A DNA stretch of 64,000 nucleotides from Bradyrhizobium rifense (GCF_008123425.1 NZ_VSSS01000023.1:62001-126000), one strand, 5' to 3'. Counted from the first letter of the stretch, positions 8,570 through 17,868 are shown. Notes: generated from the sequence alone by a model not told the origin. Made by a program: numbers and translations.

Positions 8570-9511
8570 TTGTCCGAAACCCCTTATCCGATCGACCTCG
8601 ACAGCATTCGCGGCGCGTTTCCGCCGGGCATCGAGGCGCCGCCTTTGCTGCTGGATTTTGCCGGCTGGCTGAACGGGCGCGCCTGGGGCAGCGTCGGCTG
8701 TTTCTCGCTGCAAGGCCAGTTCTCCGACCAGGCCCCGATCTTCGACGGTAGTCCGCTCCGCGACCGCTTCGCGCTGTTCATGCGCCTGCCGGACGGCTCG
8801 GCCGTCGGCGGCTGGTACGGTGCCGGCCTCGACCGCGACGATCCCCCGATCGTGGGATTGGGCTCGGAGGGTGATTACGAACTGCTCGCGCCGTCCCTCG
8901 ACGCGCTGCTTGCAAAACTGACGGCGCAGCAATTCGACAAGGCCTGGCACGATCTGCGGCCGCACGACGAGGTCGAGCCTCAGACCGTCGAGCTTGCGCA
9001 ATGGCTCGCCCGACGGCCGACCGGCGAGCCGGTGCCGTCCGAGGATGGCGTGTTCGAGCTGCCCGACTTCCGTGGCTTCGTCGAGAAGTGGAGCCGGGAC
9101 CGCGAGGAATACTGGGCCAATCACCGCCTGATGGCCGAGCTCGGCTGGCGGCTCGCCGCGCATCTGCCCAAGGGCAAGAACGCCTGGGACAAGACGCATT
9201 TCGAGGTCGCGATCGTCGGCAAGCAATACGAGGCGCGCGTCCTGTCGCGCGGGCCGCAGCCGTTCGAGGAGGCCGCCTCGATCGAATCCCTGCTGCGCGA
9301 TCTGCGTGACGAGATGCGCCGCGCGCAGCCCGAGCTCGGGCTGTGGTACGCGATGAAATTCGGCCTCTATGCCGACGGCCGCGTCATGCCGAACTTCGAA
9401 TACGATGTGCGCCCGGCCATCGGTGGCGAGCCTGCGAAGCTGGCCGAGGCCCAGGCCGATCTCGCCCGCGCCCCGCGCCCGGAGCGCTGGGTGCCGAAAT
9501 GGCTGGCGTGA
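8570..9511 (+). CDS. Conserved hypothetical protein (313 aa)
   Basis: A soluble, acidic protein of 313 residues without signal peptide or membrane segments. The N-terminal half (about 1-115) has the look of a SMI1/KNR4-type fold, with GLGSEGDYELLAPSLDALLA near its end. The C-terminal part contains WYAMKFGLYADGRVMPNFEY (about 265-285), reminiscent of YezG/DUF600-like immunity proteins. Both resemblances are weak and by eye only. The only suitable start is TTG at 8570, 125 bp from the divergent TPR gene. Codon usage matches the core genome, so I regard it as a real gene of unknown function. Confidence 0.7.
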   Translation: MSETPYPIDLDSIRGAFPPGIEAPPLLLDFAGWLNGRAWGSVGCFSLQGQFSDQAPIFDGSPLRDRFALFMRLPDGSAVGGWYGAGLDRDDPPIVGLGSEGDYELLAPSLDALLAKLTAQQFDKAWHDLRPHDEVEPQTVELAQWLARRPTGEPVPSEDGVFELPDFRGFVEKWSRDREEYWANHRLMAELGWRLAAHLPKGKNAWDKTHFEVAIVGKQYEARVLSRGPQPFEEAASIESLLRDLRDEMRRAQPELGLWYAMKFGLYADGRVMPNFEYDVRPAIGGEPAKLAEAQADLARAPRPERWVPKWLA

Positions 9512-9544
9512 TCGCCTCCGCATCGTCATTCCGAGCGCGGCAAA

Positions 9545-9745
9545 GGTGATAACGGACCCGTCATCCTGAGGTGCGAGGCTTGCGATGCGAACGCATCGCG
9601 AGCGGAGCCTCGAAGGATGAATGGCCCGGATGCAGCGGGGCCGTCGTCCTTCGAGGCTCGCTCTACGGCGCGATAGCGCCGCAGAGCAAGCAAGCACCTC
9701 CAGCGACGAGCACTATGCGCTCGCGCGGGGATGACGGTGATGAAG
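9545..9745. repeat. Palindromic intergenic repeat cluster
   Basis: Between convergent genes lies a mosaic of inverted words. GTCATCCTGAGGTGCGAGGCT and CGAGCGGAGCCTCGAAGGATG are followed by a second arm beginning CGTCCTTCGAGGCTCGC, then GGCGCGATAGCGCC. Sequences of the form CATCCTTCGAGGCTCGC...CACCTCAGGATGA are well-known dispersed repeats in Bradyrhizobium and Rhodopseudomonas intergenic DNA. Nothing else is seen in the 271 bp gap. Confidence 0.6.
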
Positions 9746-9782
9746 CGGAAATCGCTGTCGTCACAGCAAACAGTTAGCGCTC

Positions 9783-11108
9783 TCAAAACCCCGCGACGCT
9801 GCCGTGCAGATCATACTGATCCGCGCGCTCGATCTTTGCGGTGACGATCTCGCCGACGCGCAACGGGCGGCGGCTCGTCAGATACACCGCGCCGTCGATC
9901 TCCGGCGCATCGGCCTTGGAGCGGCCCTTGGCGACCGTCGGACCGACCTCGTCGATGATGATCTGCTGACGCGTGCCGACCTTGCGCTTCAGCCTGCGCG
10001 CCGAGATCTTCTGCTGGCGCGCCATCAGTGCGTTGTAGCGCTCCTGCTTGATCTCAGCGGGCACGGCACCTTCGAGCGCGTTCGACGTCGCACCGGCGAC
10101 CGGCTCGTATTTGAAGCAGCCGAGGCGATCGATCTCGGCTTCATCGAGCCAGTCGAGCAGATAGGCGAAGTCGGCATCGGTCTCGCCGGGGAAGCCGACG
10201 ATGAAGGTCGAACGCAGCGCAAGATCGGGACATTCCTCGCGCCAGCGCTTGATGCGCGCCAGCGTCTTGTCCTGTGCGGCCGGGCGCTTCATTGCCTTCA
10301 GCACGTCGGGGCTCGCATGCTGGAACGGGATGTCGAGATAGGGCAGCACCTTGCCCGCGTTCATCAGCGCGATGACCTCGTCGACATGCGGGTAGGGGTA
10401 GACATATTGCAGCCGGACCCAGGCGCCGAGTTCGCCGAGCTCGCGGGCGAGGTCGAGGAATTTGGCGCGGACCTGGCGATCCTTCCACGGGCTCTCGGCG
10501 TATTTGAGGTCGACGCCGTAGGCCGACGTGTCCTGCGAGATGACCAGCAGCTCCTTGACGCCGGCGCTGACGAGGCGCTCGGCCTCGCGCAGCACGTCAT
10601 TGGCCGGGCGCGAGACGAGATCGCCGCGCAGCTTCGGGATGATGCAGAAGGTGCAGCGGTTGTTGCAGCCCTCGGAGATCTTCAGATAGGCGTAGTGGCG
10701 CGGCGTTAGCTTGATGCCCTGCGGCGGTACCAGGTCGAGATGCGGATTGTGGGCCGGCGGCAGCGCGCGGTGCACGGCATCCAGCACGCTCTCATATTGC
10801 TGCGGGCCGGTGATCGAGAGCACGCCAGGATAGGCCTCCTCGATCTGCTCGGGCTCGGCGCCCATGCAGCCGGTCACGATCACCTTGCCGTTCTCGGCCA
10901 TGGCCTCGCCGATCGCCGAGAGCGATTCCTGCTTGGCGCTGTCGAGGAAGCCACAGGTGTTAACGATGACGATGTCGGCCCCGTCATGCTTGCGCGCGAG
11001 CTCATAGCCCTCGGCGCGCAGGCGCGTGATGATGCGCTCGGAATCCACCAATGCCTTGGGACACCCGAGTGACACGAAGCTGACCTTGGGCGCAGCCGTC
11101 TGATCCAT
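9783..11108 (-). CDS. rimO: Ribosomal protein S12 methylthiotransferase RimO
   Basis: A 441-residue radical-SAM enzyme of the MTTase family that methylthiolates Asp of ribosomal protein uS12. Domains in order: N-terminal UPF0004 domain with cluster cysteines in [18 protein letters not shown] and VTGCMG; the radical SAM core with CNNRCTFC (about residue 150); and a C-terminal TRAM domain (about 370-441). The SLGCPK-VDSE form distinguishes RimO from MiaB. ATG at 11108 is preferred to an in-frame TTG at 11114. It diverges from nasT with a 112-bp gap. Confidence 0.95.
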   Translation of the reverse strand: MDQTAAPKVSFVSLGCPKALVDSERIITRLRAEGYELARKHDGADIVIVNTCGFLDSAKQESLSAIGEAMAENGKVIVTGCMGAEPEQIEEAYPGVLSITGPQQYESVLDAVHRALPPAHNPHLDLVPPQGIKLTPRHYAYLKISEGCNNRCTFCIIPKLRGDLVSRPANDVLREAERLVSAGVKELLVISQDTSAYGVDLKYAESPWKDRQVRAKFLDLARELGELGAWVRLQYVYPYPHVDEVIALMNAGKVLPYLDIPFQHASPDVLKAMKRPAAQDKTLARIKRWREECPDLALRSTFIVGFPGETDADFAYLLDWLDEAEIDRLGCFKYEPVAGATSNALEGAVPAEIKQERYNALMARQQKISARRLKRKVGTRQQIIIDEVGPTVAKGRSKADAPEIDGAVYLTSRRPLRVGEIVTAKIERADQYDLHGSVAGF

Positions 11109-11220
11109 ATCCAAATCTGCCTGATTGACGGGCTTGAGCTAGTCCCAATTGCCCATAATTACAACCCTTTGCATGGCCGTCCGGCATGCTATGGATGAAT
11201 CGCCGGGTTGCGGGTGAGCT

Positions 11221-11811
11221 ATGAGCGCCGAACAGTCGCCTAAAATCGTGATTGTCGACGAGAGCCCGATCCGGGCCGCGATCCTCGAGGAGGGGTTGCG
11301 CGAGGCCGGTTTCACGCAGATCGTCCATATCCGCGAGATGCAGAGCCTGCTCGCCCGTATTTATGCGGTGGACCCCGACATCATCCTGATCGATCTCGAA
11401 AACCCCAGCCGCGACGTGCTGGAGGCGATGTTCCAGGTCAGCCGCGCCGTGCGGCGGCCGATTGCGATGTTCGTCGACCAGAGCGATTCATCCTCGATCC
11501 AGGCCTCCGTGGAGGCAGGGGTGTCCGCCTATATCGTCGACGGGTTGAAGAAGGAGCGCATCAAGCCGATCCTCGATCTCTGCGTGTCGCGCTTCAACGC
11601 CTTCGCAAAACTCCAGGAGGAGCTGGAGCGGACCAAGTCGCAGCTTGAGGACCGCAAGATCATCGAGAAGGCCAAGGGCATCCTGATGAAGGTCAAGGGC
11701 CTCACCGAGGACGAGGCCTATGTGCTGCTGCGCTCCACCGCCATGCGCGAGAAAAAGAAAATCGGCGAGATCGCGCAATCGATCATCACCGCGTCGGAGA
11801 TGCTGAAATGA
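11221..11811 (+). CDS. nasT: ANTAR-domain antitermination regulator NasT
   Basis: A 196-residue regulator with an N-terminal receiver-like domain (about residues 8-120, KIVIVDESPIRAAILEEGL) and a C-terminal ANTAR RNA-binding domain (about 130-190, IIEKAKGILMKVKGLTEDEA). NasT binds paired hexaloop hairpins in leader RNA and lets RNA polymerase pass a terminator. In Bradyrhizobium and Azotobacter it is held inactive by NasS until nitrate is present. The ATGA overlap with the next gene (nasS) couples their synthesis, as expected for partners that form a complex. Probable target: the structured leader of nirC-nirA at 13143-13320. Confidence 0.92.
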   Translation: MSAEQSPKIVIVDESPIRAAILEEGLREAGFTQIVHIREMQSLLARIYAVDPDIILIDLENPSRDVLEAMFQVSRAVRRPIAMFVDQSDSSSIQASVEAGVSAYIVDGLKKERIKPILDLCVSRFNAFAKLQEELERTKSQLEDRKIIEKAKGILMKVKGLTEDEAYVLLRSTAMREKKKIGEIAQSIITASEMLK

Positions 11812-12971
11812 CCGCGCCCCTCCGCATCGGATTCATCCCGCTGGTCGATGCCGCCGCCCTGATCGTCGCCGTCGACAAGGGCTTTGCCGCGGCCGAAGGG
11901 CTCGAGGTCGAGCTGGTGCGTGAGGTGTCCTGGTCCAACGTGCGCGACAAGCTGAACATCGGCCTGTTCGATGCCGCGCATCTGCTCGCGCCTGTGGCGA
12001 TCGCGTCGTCGCTCGGGCTCGGTCACGTCAAGGTGCCGATCGCAGCACCCTTCAATCTCGGCATCAACGGCAATGCGATCACGGTGTCGCCCGCGCTCCA
12101 CGCCGCGCTGATGGAGGAGATCGACGGCGACCGCTTCGATCCGCTTGCGACCGCAAAGGCGTTGGCGAAGGTGGTGGCCAAGCGGCGCAAGGCCGGCGCC
12201 GATCCGCTGACCTTCGGCATGACCTTTCCGTTCTCGACCCACAATTACCAATTGCGGTTCTGGATGGCGGCGGCCGGCGTCGATCCCGACGAGGACGTGC
12301 GTCTCGTCGTGCTGCCGCCGCCCTATATGGTCGACAGCCTCGCCAACGGCCATGTCGATGCGTTCTGTGTCGGCGCGCCCTGGAATTCGGTCGCGGTCGA
12401 TCTCGGCATCGGCCACATCCTGCATTTCGTCTCCGACATTCTGGAGCGCGTGGCAGAGAAGGTGCTGGCGGTGCGCCAGGTCTGGGCTGACAAGAATCCG
12501 GATGTCGTCGCGTCGCTGGTGCGTGCGGCGGTGAAGGCGGCCGAGTTCATCGAGCAGCCGGAAAATCTGGCTGAAGCGACGCAGCTCCTCGCGCGGCCCG
12601 AGCGGATCGGTGTGGATGCCGAGGTGATTCAGCGAACCCTGACGGGACGCCTCAAGATATCGCCAGACGGCACGTTCCGCGAAAGCGGTCGCTACCTCCT
12701 GGTCGGGCGCGAAGGAGCAGGGCGCCCGGATCCGGTCCAGGCCGCCTGGCTCTACGCGCAGATGGTGCGCTGGGGACAGACGGCGCTCAGCGGTGAGGCG
12801 CTCAAGACCGCCATGGCCGTATTCCGGCCGGACCTCTACGACGCCGCGCTGGAGCGGGTCGGCGACGGCCACGCCAGCCCCCCGTTCAGCGCCTTCGCTG
12901 GCCCCACATTCGACCCCCGGGATGTCGCCGGTTATCTCGCGTCATTCGCGGTCGGGCGGCGAGTTCCATAG
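11808..12971 (+). CDS. nasS: Nitrate/nitrite sensor NasS (NrtA-like, cytoplasmic)
   Basis: A 387-residue protein of the NrtA/CmpA substrate-binding family (LRIGFIPLVDAAALIVAVDK at the N-terminus; GLFDAAHLLAPVAIASSLGL about residue 48). It lacks a signal peptide, which separates the cytoplasmic sensor NasS from transport-associated NrtA. NasS binds NasT and releases it on binding nitrate or nitrite. The start is fixed by ATGA overlap with nasT. The gene is followed by a 349-bp gap holding the regulated promoter of the nitrite block. Confidence 0.9.
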   Translation: MTAPLRIGFIPLVDAAALIVAVDKGFAAAEGLEVELVREVSWSNVRDKLNIGLFDAAHLLAPVAIASSLGLGHVKVPIAAPFNLGINGNAITVSPALHAALMEEIDGDRFDPLATAKALAKVVAKRRKAGADPLTFGMTFPFSTHNYQLRFWMAAAGVDPDEDVRLVVLPPPYMVDSLANGHVDAFCVGAPWNSVAVDLGIGHILHFVSDILERVAEKVLAVRQVWADKNPDVVASLVRAAVKAAEFIEQPENLAEATQLLARPERIGVDAEVIQRTLTGRLKISPDGTFRESGRYLLVGREGAGRPDPVQAAWLYAQMVRWGQTALSGEALKTAMAVFRPDLYDAALERVGDGHASPPFSAFAGPTFDPRDVAGYLASFAVGRRVP

Positions 12972-13115
12972 GCCTGCTCAAAGCTTAGTCACATTGATTC
13001 GAAGCTTATTCTTTGGGCCATTGCTGCCCGAAGTAGCATGAACCATGATCCATTTCATGCACCGCACACAAATCTAACTCACTGATTCTACGTGAGTTTG
13101 TAGTTCATGCTGCGT

Positions 13116-13131
13116 TGGCACACTCCTTGAA
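13116..13131 (+). promoter_or_regulatory. Candidate sigma-54 promoter of nirC-nirA
   Basis: TGGCAC-N5-TTGAA matches the -24 element of sigma-54 promoters exactly, and the GG to -12 spacing is correct. The -12 dinucleotide is GA rather than GC, a notable deviation. Transcription would start near 13143, exactly at the first hairpin of the leader. An inverted repeat AACTCAC-N9-GTGAGTT at 13076-13098 lies just upstream. Sigma-54/NtrC control is known for nitrate assimilation genes in Bradyrhizobium. Confidence 0.5.
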
Positions 13132-13142
13132 TAGGGAGGACC

Positions 13143-13320
13143 AGCCGCCCAGCGTGGACGCTGGCGGCTCCAAGTCCATGGTGGATTTCCGCAGCAACGA
13201 AGCTGATCGGATCGTTCCGGGTTCCGGCTGGGCGCTTATGCGCCTCCAACCGGCTCCCAGCGATCAACGTCCGTTCAACCCGTTGACGCCGCCTTTCGCG
13301 CGGCAAGCTGGAGCTTCGAT
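13143..13320 (+). promoter_or_regulatory. Structured leader, probable NasT (ANTAR) target
   Basis: Three hairpins precede the nirC start. HP1 at 13144-13168 pairs GCCGCC with GGCGGC and AGCG with CGCT around TGGA. HP2 at 13188-13211 pairs TCCG-CAGC with GCTG-AT-CGGA around the hexaloop AACGAA, with A at loop position 1 and G at position 4 as in ANTAR target loops. HP3 at 13224-13253 is an 11-bp interrupted stem around TTAT, but it lacks a run of T after it. HP1 does not show the A1/G4 loop. The rest of the 349-bp gap upstream (12972-13115) holds no gene. Confidence 0.5.
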
Positions 13321-14157
13321 ATGGATTACGCGAAACCCTCCGACGTTGTGGCCTCGATGGTCGATGCCAGCCTGAAGAAGCTGGCGCTCGCCCCACGCGA
13401 CATCATGATCCGCGGCGCGATTTCCGGCGCGCTGCTCGGCGCCGCCACCACACTCGCTTTCACCGGCGCTCTCACCACCGGCCAGCCGCTCGTCGGCGCG
13501 CTGATCTTCCCCGTCAGCCTCGTGATGATCGTTCTGCTCGGCCTCGAGCTCGTCACCGGCAGCTTCGCCATCGTTCCGCTGGCGCGCCTCGAAGGCAAGG
13601 CGAGCTGGAATGCGGTGATCGCCAACTGGTCCTGGGTCTTCGTCGCCAATCTGCTCGGCAGTCTTGCGTTCGGCGCGCTGATCGCGATCTCGCTCACCAA
13701 CATGGGCAAGGTCGAAGTCGCCGGCGTCGCCGCCCGCATCGTTGCGGTGGCCGAAGCCAAGACAATCGGGAACGCCGCGATCGGTACAGCGGGCATGGTC
13801 TCGGTGTTCGTCAAGGCGGTGCTTTGCAATTGGCTGGTCTGCCTCGGCGTCGTCATGGCGATGACCTCGACCTCCACGATCGGCAAGATCGCGGCGACCT
13901 GGTTGCCGATCTTCCTGTTCTTCGCGCTCGGCTTCGAGCACGCCGTCGTCAACATGTTCGTCATCCCGACCGGCATGCTGCTCGGCGCCAAGGTCTCACT
14001 CACCGACTGGTGGATCTGGAATCAGATTCCCGTGACGCTCGGCAATCTCGTCGGCGGATTCGTCTTCACCGGCCTCGCGCTCTACGCAACCTACAAACCG
14101 CAGGCTAGCGCTGCGAGCCAGGTCGCGATGCCGGCAACCGCTGAGCAGGTGCGCTGA
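13321..14157 (+). CDS. nirC: Formate/nitrite transporter (FocA/NirC family)
   Basis: A 278-residue channel-type membrane protein with about six transmembrane helices and family segments RGAISGALLGAATTLAFTGA (about residues 35-55) and NWLVCLGVVMA (about 170). FNT proteins form pentamers conducting formate, nitrite or hydrosulfide anions. Position before nirA, with 2 bp between the genes, points to nitrite uptake (or export of toxic excess) for assimilation. It is the first gene after the NasT-type leader and sigma-54-like site, so expression is probably induced by nitrate under nitrogen limitation. Confidence 0.88.
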   Translation: MDYAKPSDVVASMVDASLKKLALAPRDIMIRGAISGALLGAATTLAFTGALTTGQPLVGALIFPVSLVMIVLLGLELVTGSFAIVPLARLEGKASWNAVIANWSWVFVANLLGSLAFGALIAISLTNMGKVEVAGVAARIVAVAEAKTIGNAAIGTAGMVSVFVKAVLCNWLVCLGVVMAMTSTSTIGKIAATWLPIFLFFALGFEHAVVNMFVIPTGMLLGAKVSLTDWWIWNQIPVTLGNLVGGFVFTGLALYATYKPQASAASQVAMPATAEQVR

Positions 14158-14159
14158 TC

Positions 14160-15950
14160 ATGAAAATGGACTCCACTCCCGCCGCCGATTTCTCCGACGA
14201 GCAGAAGCGTTACCTCGAAGGTTTCATGTCCGGCATGCAGGTCGGACGTGTCGGGCGCGCTTTCGCAGCCGGCGGCGCACCTGCTGGCAATGCCGAGCCG
14301 ATCGGGCCTGACGCCGCGCATATCAAGGCACAGGACAAGCTCACGGCCGCGGGCAAGAAGCTCGCCGACCAGGAGAAGTTCAAGCGCGAGCTGCACCCGT
14401 TCGATGCCTATGACCGCTTGAAGGACCAGGCGCGCAACAACGCCAATCCGACGCCGGCGGACAATTTCCGCTGGCGCTACTACGGCATATTCTGGGTCGC
14501 GCCGGCGCAGACCTCCTACATGGCGCGCCTGCGTATTCCCAACGGCATTTTGAAGCACTGGCAGATATCGGGCCTCGCCGACATCGCCGAAAGCTGCGGC
14601 GGCGGCTACACCCACGTCACCACCCGTGCCAACTTCCAGATCCGCGAGATCGAACCGAAAAACGCAGTGGCGCTGATCGAGGGCGTCCAGGACATCGGCC
14701 TGTGCTCGCGCGGCGCCGGCGCGGACAACATCCGCAACGTCACGGGCACGCCGACCGCCGGCATCGATCCGCAGGAACTGCTGGACACGCGCCCCTATGC
14801 GCGCGAATGGCACTACCACATCCTCAACGACCGCTCGCTGTTTGGCCTTCCGCGCAAGTTCAATGTCGCCTTCGACGGCGCCGGCAAGATCGCCGCGCTG
14901 GAGGAGACCAATGATATCGCCTTCACTGCGGTCGAGGTGAAGGACGGCTTTGGCGTCGAGCCCGGTGTCTGGTTCAAGCTCGGCCTTGGCGGCATCACCG
15001 GTCACAAGGACTTTGCGAAGTATTCCGGCATCGTCGTTCGTCCTGAAGACGCGACCGCTGTTGCCGATGCCATCGTGCGCGTCTTCATCGAGCACGGCGA
15101 CCGCACCAACCGCAACAAGGCGCGGCTGAAATACGTGCTGGACAATATGGGGCACGACGGCTTCCTCAAGCTGGTCGAGGAGCGGCTCAAGAAGCCGTTC
15201 ACGCGTGTGCCGGCCGAGGCGCTGCTGCCGCGCCCCTTGTCCGACCGTATGGCCCATATCGGCGTGCACAAGCAGAAGCAGGACGGGCTCAACTGGGTCG
15301 GTGTGGCGCTGCCGGTCGGTAAGCTCACTTGCGAGCAGATGCGAGGGCTCGCCAAGATCGCGCAGGATCTCGGCGACGGCGATATCCGCCTGACGGTCTG
15401 GCAGAACCTGCTGATCTCGGGCGTGCGCGACGAGAACGTTGCGCTCGTCACCGCCACGGTCGAGCAGCTTGGCCTCGCCACTGAAGTCTCGAACGTCCGC
15501 GCCGGCCTGATCGCCTGCACCGGCAATGCCGGCTGCAAGTTCGCGGCCTCCGATACCAAGCGTCATGCTGCCGCGATCGGCGACTGGTGCGACGAGCGCG
15601 TCAATCTCGACACGCCGCTCAACATCCACCTGACCGGCTGCCATCACTCCTGCGCGCAGCACTACATCTCCGACATCGGCCTGATCGCGGCCAAGGTGCC
15701 GGGTGCGACGGAGGATGACCAGGTCGAGGGCTATCACCTCTTCACCGGCGGCGGCTTCGGTCCCGATGCCGATATCGGGCAGGAGGTGTTCCACGATGTG
15801 AAGGCCGAGGACGTGCCGAAGACCGTCGAGGGGCTTTTGAAGGCCTATCTCGCCAACCGCGCCTCGCCTGAAGAGACGTTCCTGACCTTCTCCCGTCGCC
15901 ATGACGGGGGCGCCTTGCGCAAACTCGCCGAAGCGGAAGTAGCAGCATGA
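14160..15950 (+). CDS. nirA: Siroheme/4Fe-4S nitrite reductase (NirA/sulfite reductase hemoprotein family)
   Basis: A 596-residue reductase with duplicated nitrite/sulfite reductase ferredoxin-like half domains and siroheme-binding halves. The cluster-siroheme cysteines are seen as CTGNAGCKFA (about residue 455) and TGCHHSCAQHY (about 495), the C-x5-C...C-x3-C pattern. It carries out the six-electron reduction of nitrite to ammonium (or sulfite to sulfide). Nitrite is favoured by nirC and nasST next door. The gene overlaps its flavoprotein partner by ATGA, so the two probably form an electron-transfer pair in the cytoplasm. Confidence 0.88.
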   Translation: MKMDSTPAADFSDEQKRYLEGFMSGMQVGRVGRAFAAGGAPAGNAEPIGPDAAHIKAQDKLTAAGKKLADQEKFKRELHPFDAYDRLKDQARNNANPTPADNFRWRYYGIFWVAPAQTSYMARLRIPNGILKHWQISGLADIAESCGGGYTHVTTRANFQIREIEPKNAVALIEGVQDIGLCSRGAGADNIRNVTGTPTAGIDPQELLDTRPYAREWHYHILNDRSLFGLPRKFNVAFDGAGKIAALEETNDIAFTAVEVKDGFGVEPGVWFKLGLGGITGHKDFAKYSGIVVRPEDATAVADAIVRVFIEHGDRTNRNKARLKYVLDNMGHDGFLKLVEERLKKPFTRVPAEALLPRPLSDRMAHIGVHKQKQDGLNWVGVALPVGKLTCEQMRGLAKIAQDLGDGDIRLTVWQNLLISGVRDENVALVTATVEQLGLATEVSNVRAGLIACTGNAGCKFAASDTKRHAAAIGDWCDERVNLDTPLNIHLTGCHHSCAQHYISDIGLIAAKVPGATEDDQVEGYHLFTGGGFGPDADIGQEVFHDVKAEDVPKTVEGLLKAYLANRASPEETFLTFSRRHDGGALRKLAEAEVAA

Positions 15951-17560
15951 CCCAGATGTCCATGCCTCCCAAGATCGAAATCATTCCGGCCAATGCCCCG
16001 TTCAGCGAAAGCCAGCGCCTGTGGCTGAACGGGTTTCTCGTCGGCATGCTCGGCCTCGACGGCTCGACGGCGCTGTCGCCGATCGAGAACGGCGCCATAC
16101 TGGCGCCGCAGGGCGACGGCGATGACGGAGAGGCACCCTGGCACGATCCGGCGATGGCGATTGCCGACCGCATGAAGCTCGCGGAGGGGCGTCCACTCCG
16201 CCGCCGCATGATGGCGGCAATGGCGCAGCAGGATTGCGGCCAGTGCGGCTACAATTGCGCAGACTATTCGGACTCGATCGCCAACAAGAGCGAAGCGCGC
16301 CTTAACCTCTGCGCCCCCGGCGGCAAGGAGACGGCGCGGATGCTCAAGCAGCTGTTCGAGGAGGTCGACAAGGCGCCGGCCGCGAAGCCTGCGGCAGGAG
16401 CGGCTGCGGCGACGAGTGCGCCGGCTGCGCCGGAGGTGAAGGCCGAGCTCGGCCGTGCCCGCGAAAATCCGGCCGACGCCACCTTCCTGTCGCGGCGCCT
16501 GCTCAACAAGGGCGGTTCGGAGAAGGAGACCTATCATGTCGAGTTCGATCTCTCCGACAGCAAGCTCGATTACGTCGTGGGCGACAGCTTTGGCGTGTTC
16601 GCGCGCAACGAACTTGGCCTCGTCGACCAGATCATCGCGCTGCTCGGGGCGTCCCACACCACCAAGGTCAACAACAAGACGCTGCGCGAGGCGCTGGTCG
16701 AGGACGTTTCTCTCTCGCCTGCGCCCGACAAGCTGTTCGAACTGCTCTCCTTCATCACCGGCGGCGCGCAGCGCGAGAAGGCCAGGGCGCTGGCGCAGGG
16801 CGAGGATCCTGATGGCGATGCCGCGACCCTCGACGTGATGGCCGCGCTGCAGAAGTTTTCGGGCACGCGGCCGCATCCGGAAGCCTTCGTCGAGGCGCTG
16901 GAGCCGCTGCAGCCGCGGCTCTACTCGATCTCCTCGTCGCACAATGCGACGCCCGGAAAGCTGTCGCTGACGGTCGATTCCGTGCGTTACGTGATCGGCA
17001 AGCGCAAGCGCCTCGGCGTCGCCTCGACCTTCCTCGGCGAGCGCATCAACGAGGGCGACAAGCTCAAGGTCTATGTGCAGAAGGCGCATGGTTTCGGTCT
17101 GCCGGAGGATCCGAAGATTCCGGTCATCATGATCGGCCCCGGCACCGGCATTGCGCCGTTCCGCGCCTTCCTGCTCGACCGCAAGGCGACCGGCGCCCCC
17201 GGCAAGAACTGGCTGTTCTTCGGCCACCAGCGCAGCGATTGCGACTTCTTCTATCGGGACGAGCTCAACGCGATGAAGACCTCAGGGCTTCTGACGCGCC
17301 TGTCGCTCGCCTGGTCGCGCGACGGCGAGAAGAAGTTCTACGTGCAGGACCGCATGCGCGAGCTCGGCCGCGAGGTCTGGACGTGGCTCGCCGAGGGCGC
17401 CCATCTCTACATCTGCGGCGATGCCAAGCGCATGGCCAAGGACGTCGAGCGTGCGCTGGTCGACATCGTCGCCCAGTTCGGTGCCCGCTCGACCGACGAG
17501 GCCGTCAGTTTCGTCGCCGACCTCAAGAAGAAGGGCCGCTTCCAGGCTGACGTCTACTAA
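15947..17560 (+). CDS. CysJ-like NADPH flavoprotein with N-terminal Fe-S domain, partner of NirA
   Basis: A 537-residue protein. Residues about 85-125 hold CGQCGYNC...CAPGG, the four-cysteine [4Fe-4S] domain otherwise known from corrinoid/CODH proteins. A low-complexity Ala/Pro linker (about 143-163) leads to a CysJ-type FAD module with RLYSISSSHN (about 325) and an NADPH module with IGPGTGIAPFRAFL (about 395), ending in Tyr. The FMN (flavodoxin) domain of true CysJ is missing. The Fe-S domain may therefore replace FMN in relaying electrons from NADPH to NirA. A shared N-terminal segment (FSESQRLWLNGFLVGMLGL) resembles the N-terminus of NirA (FSDEQKRYLEGFMSGMQVG), perhaps a docking element. 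Often annotated as sulfite reductase alpha subunit. Confidence 0.85.
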   Translation: MTQMSMPPKIEIIPANAPFSESQRLWLNGFLVGMLGLDGSTALSPIENGAILAPQGDGDDGEAPWHDPAMAIADRMKLAEGRPLRRRMMAAMAQQDCGQCGYNCADYSDSIANKSEARLNLCAPGGKETARMLKQLFEEVDKAPAAKPAAGAAAATSAPAAPEVKAELGRARENPADATFLSRRLLNKGGSEKETYHVEFDLSDSKLDYVVGDSFGVFARNELGLVDQIIALLGASHTTKVNNKTLREALVEDVSLSPAPDKLFELLSFITGGAQREKARALAQGEDPDGDAATLDVMAALQKFSGTRPHPEAFVEALEPLQPRLYSISSSHNATPGKLSLTVDSVRYVIGKRKRLGVASTFLGERINEGDKLKVYVQKAHGFGLPEDPKIPVIMIGPGTGIAPFRAFLLDRKATGAPGKNWLFFGHQRSDCDFFYRDELNAMKTSGLLTRLSLAWSRDGEKKFYVQDRMRELGREVWTWLAEGAHLYICGDAKRMAKDVERALVDIVAQFGARSTDEAVSFVADLKKKGRFQADVY

Positions 17561-17868
17561 GCCGCGGCGGAATCTCCGAAAATCGCCGGCGCCGCGCAGG
17601 GGGCCGGCGGTCGCGTTCTATTGTGCATGGGGTTGTTTTCGTGATTTGAGCTGGGTGGGCGCTGACTCGCTGTCATCCCAGCGTCATCCGGCCGGTTCCA
17701 TCTGGCGTGAATCTTAACGAATAAGATTCTCGGAACCCGGGTGTGAAAAGAATTTGCGCCTGCGATGGGCGGTTTCCAGAGAAGGCTCATCGCTATTTCC
17801 GTGGCCGTCTTGCCCGCCACCCCGGTCGATCCCTCATAATCCCGCAAATGGGGCGTTGGAGATCGACC
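17561..17868. other. Intergenic region after the nitrite reductase operon
   Basis: No gene is seen in these 308 bp. An inverted repeat CGCCGGC...GCCGGCG near 17585-17610 could end the nirA transcript, but it has no clear T-run. The remainder precedes a small membrane-protein gene. Confidence 0.5.

Noticed and set aside
14091..15902. A 603-codon open frame on the minus strand
   Set aside because: It is antisense to nirA, whose cluster cysteines and family length are clear. It is composition-driven and has no motif.
15947..17560. Annotation as assimilatory sulfite reductase alpha subunit (CysJ)
   Set aside because: The FMN domain is missing and an Fe-S domain is present. The neighbours nasST, nirC and nirA point to nitrite, so the standard name would mislead.
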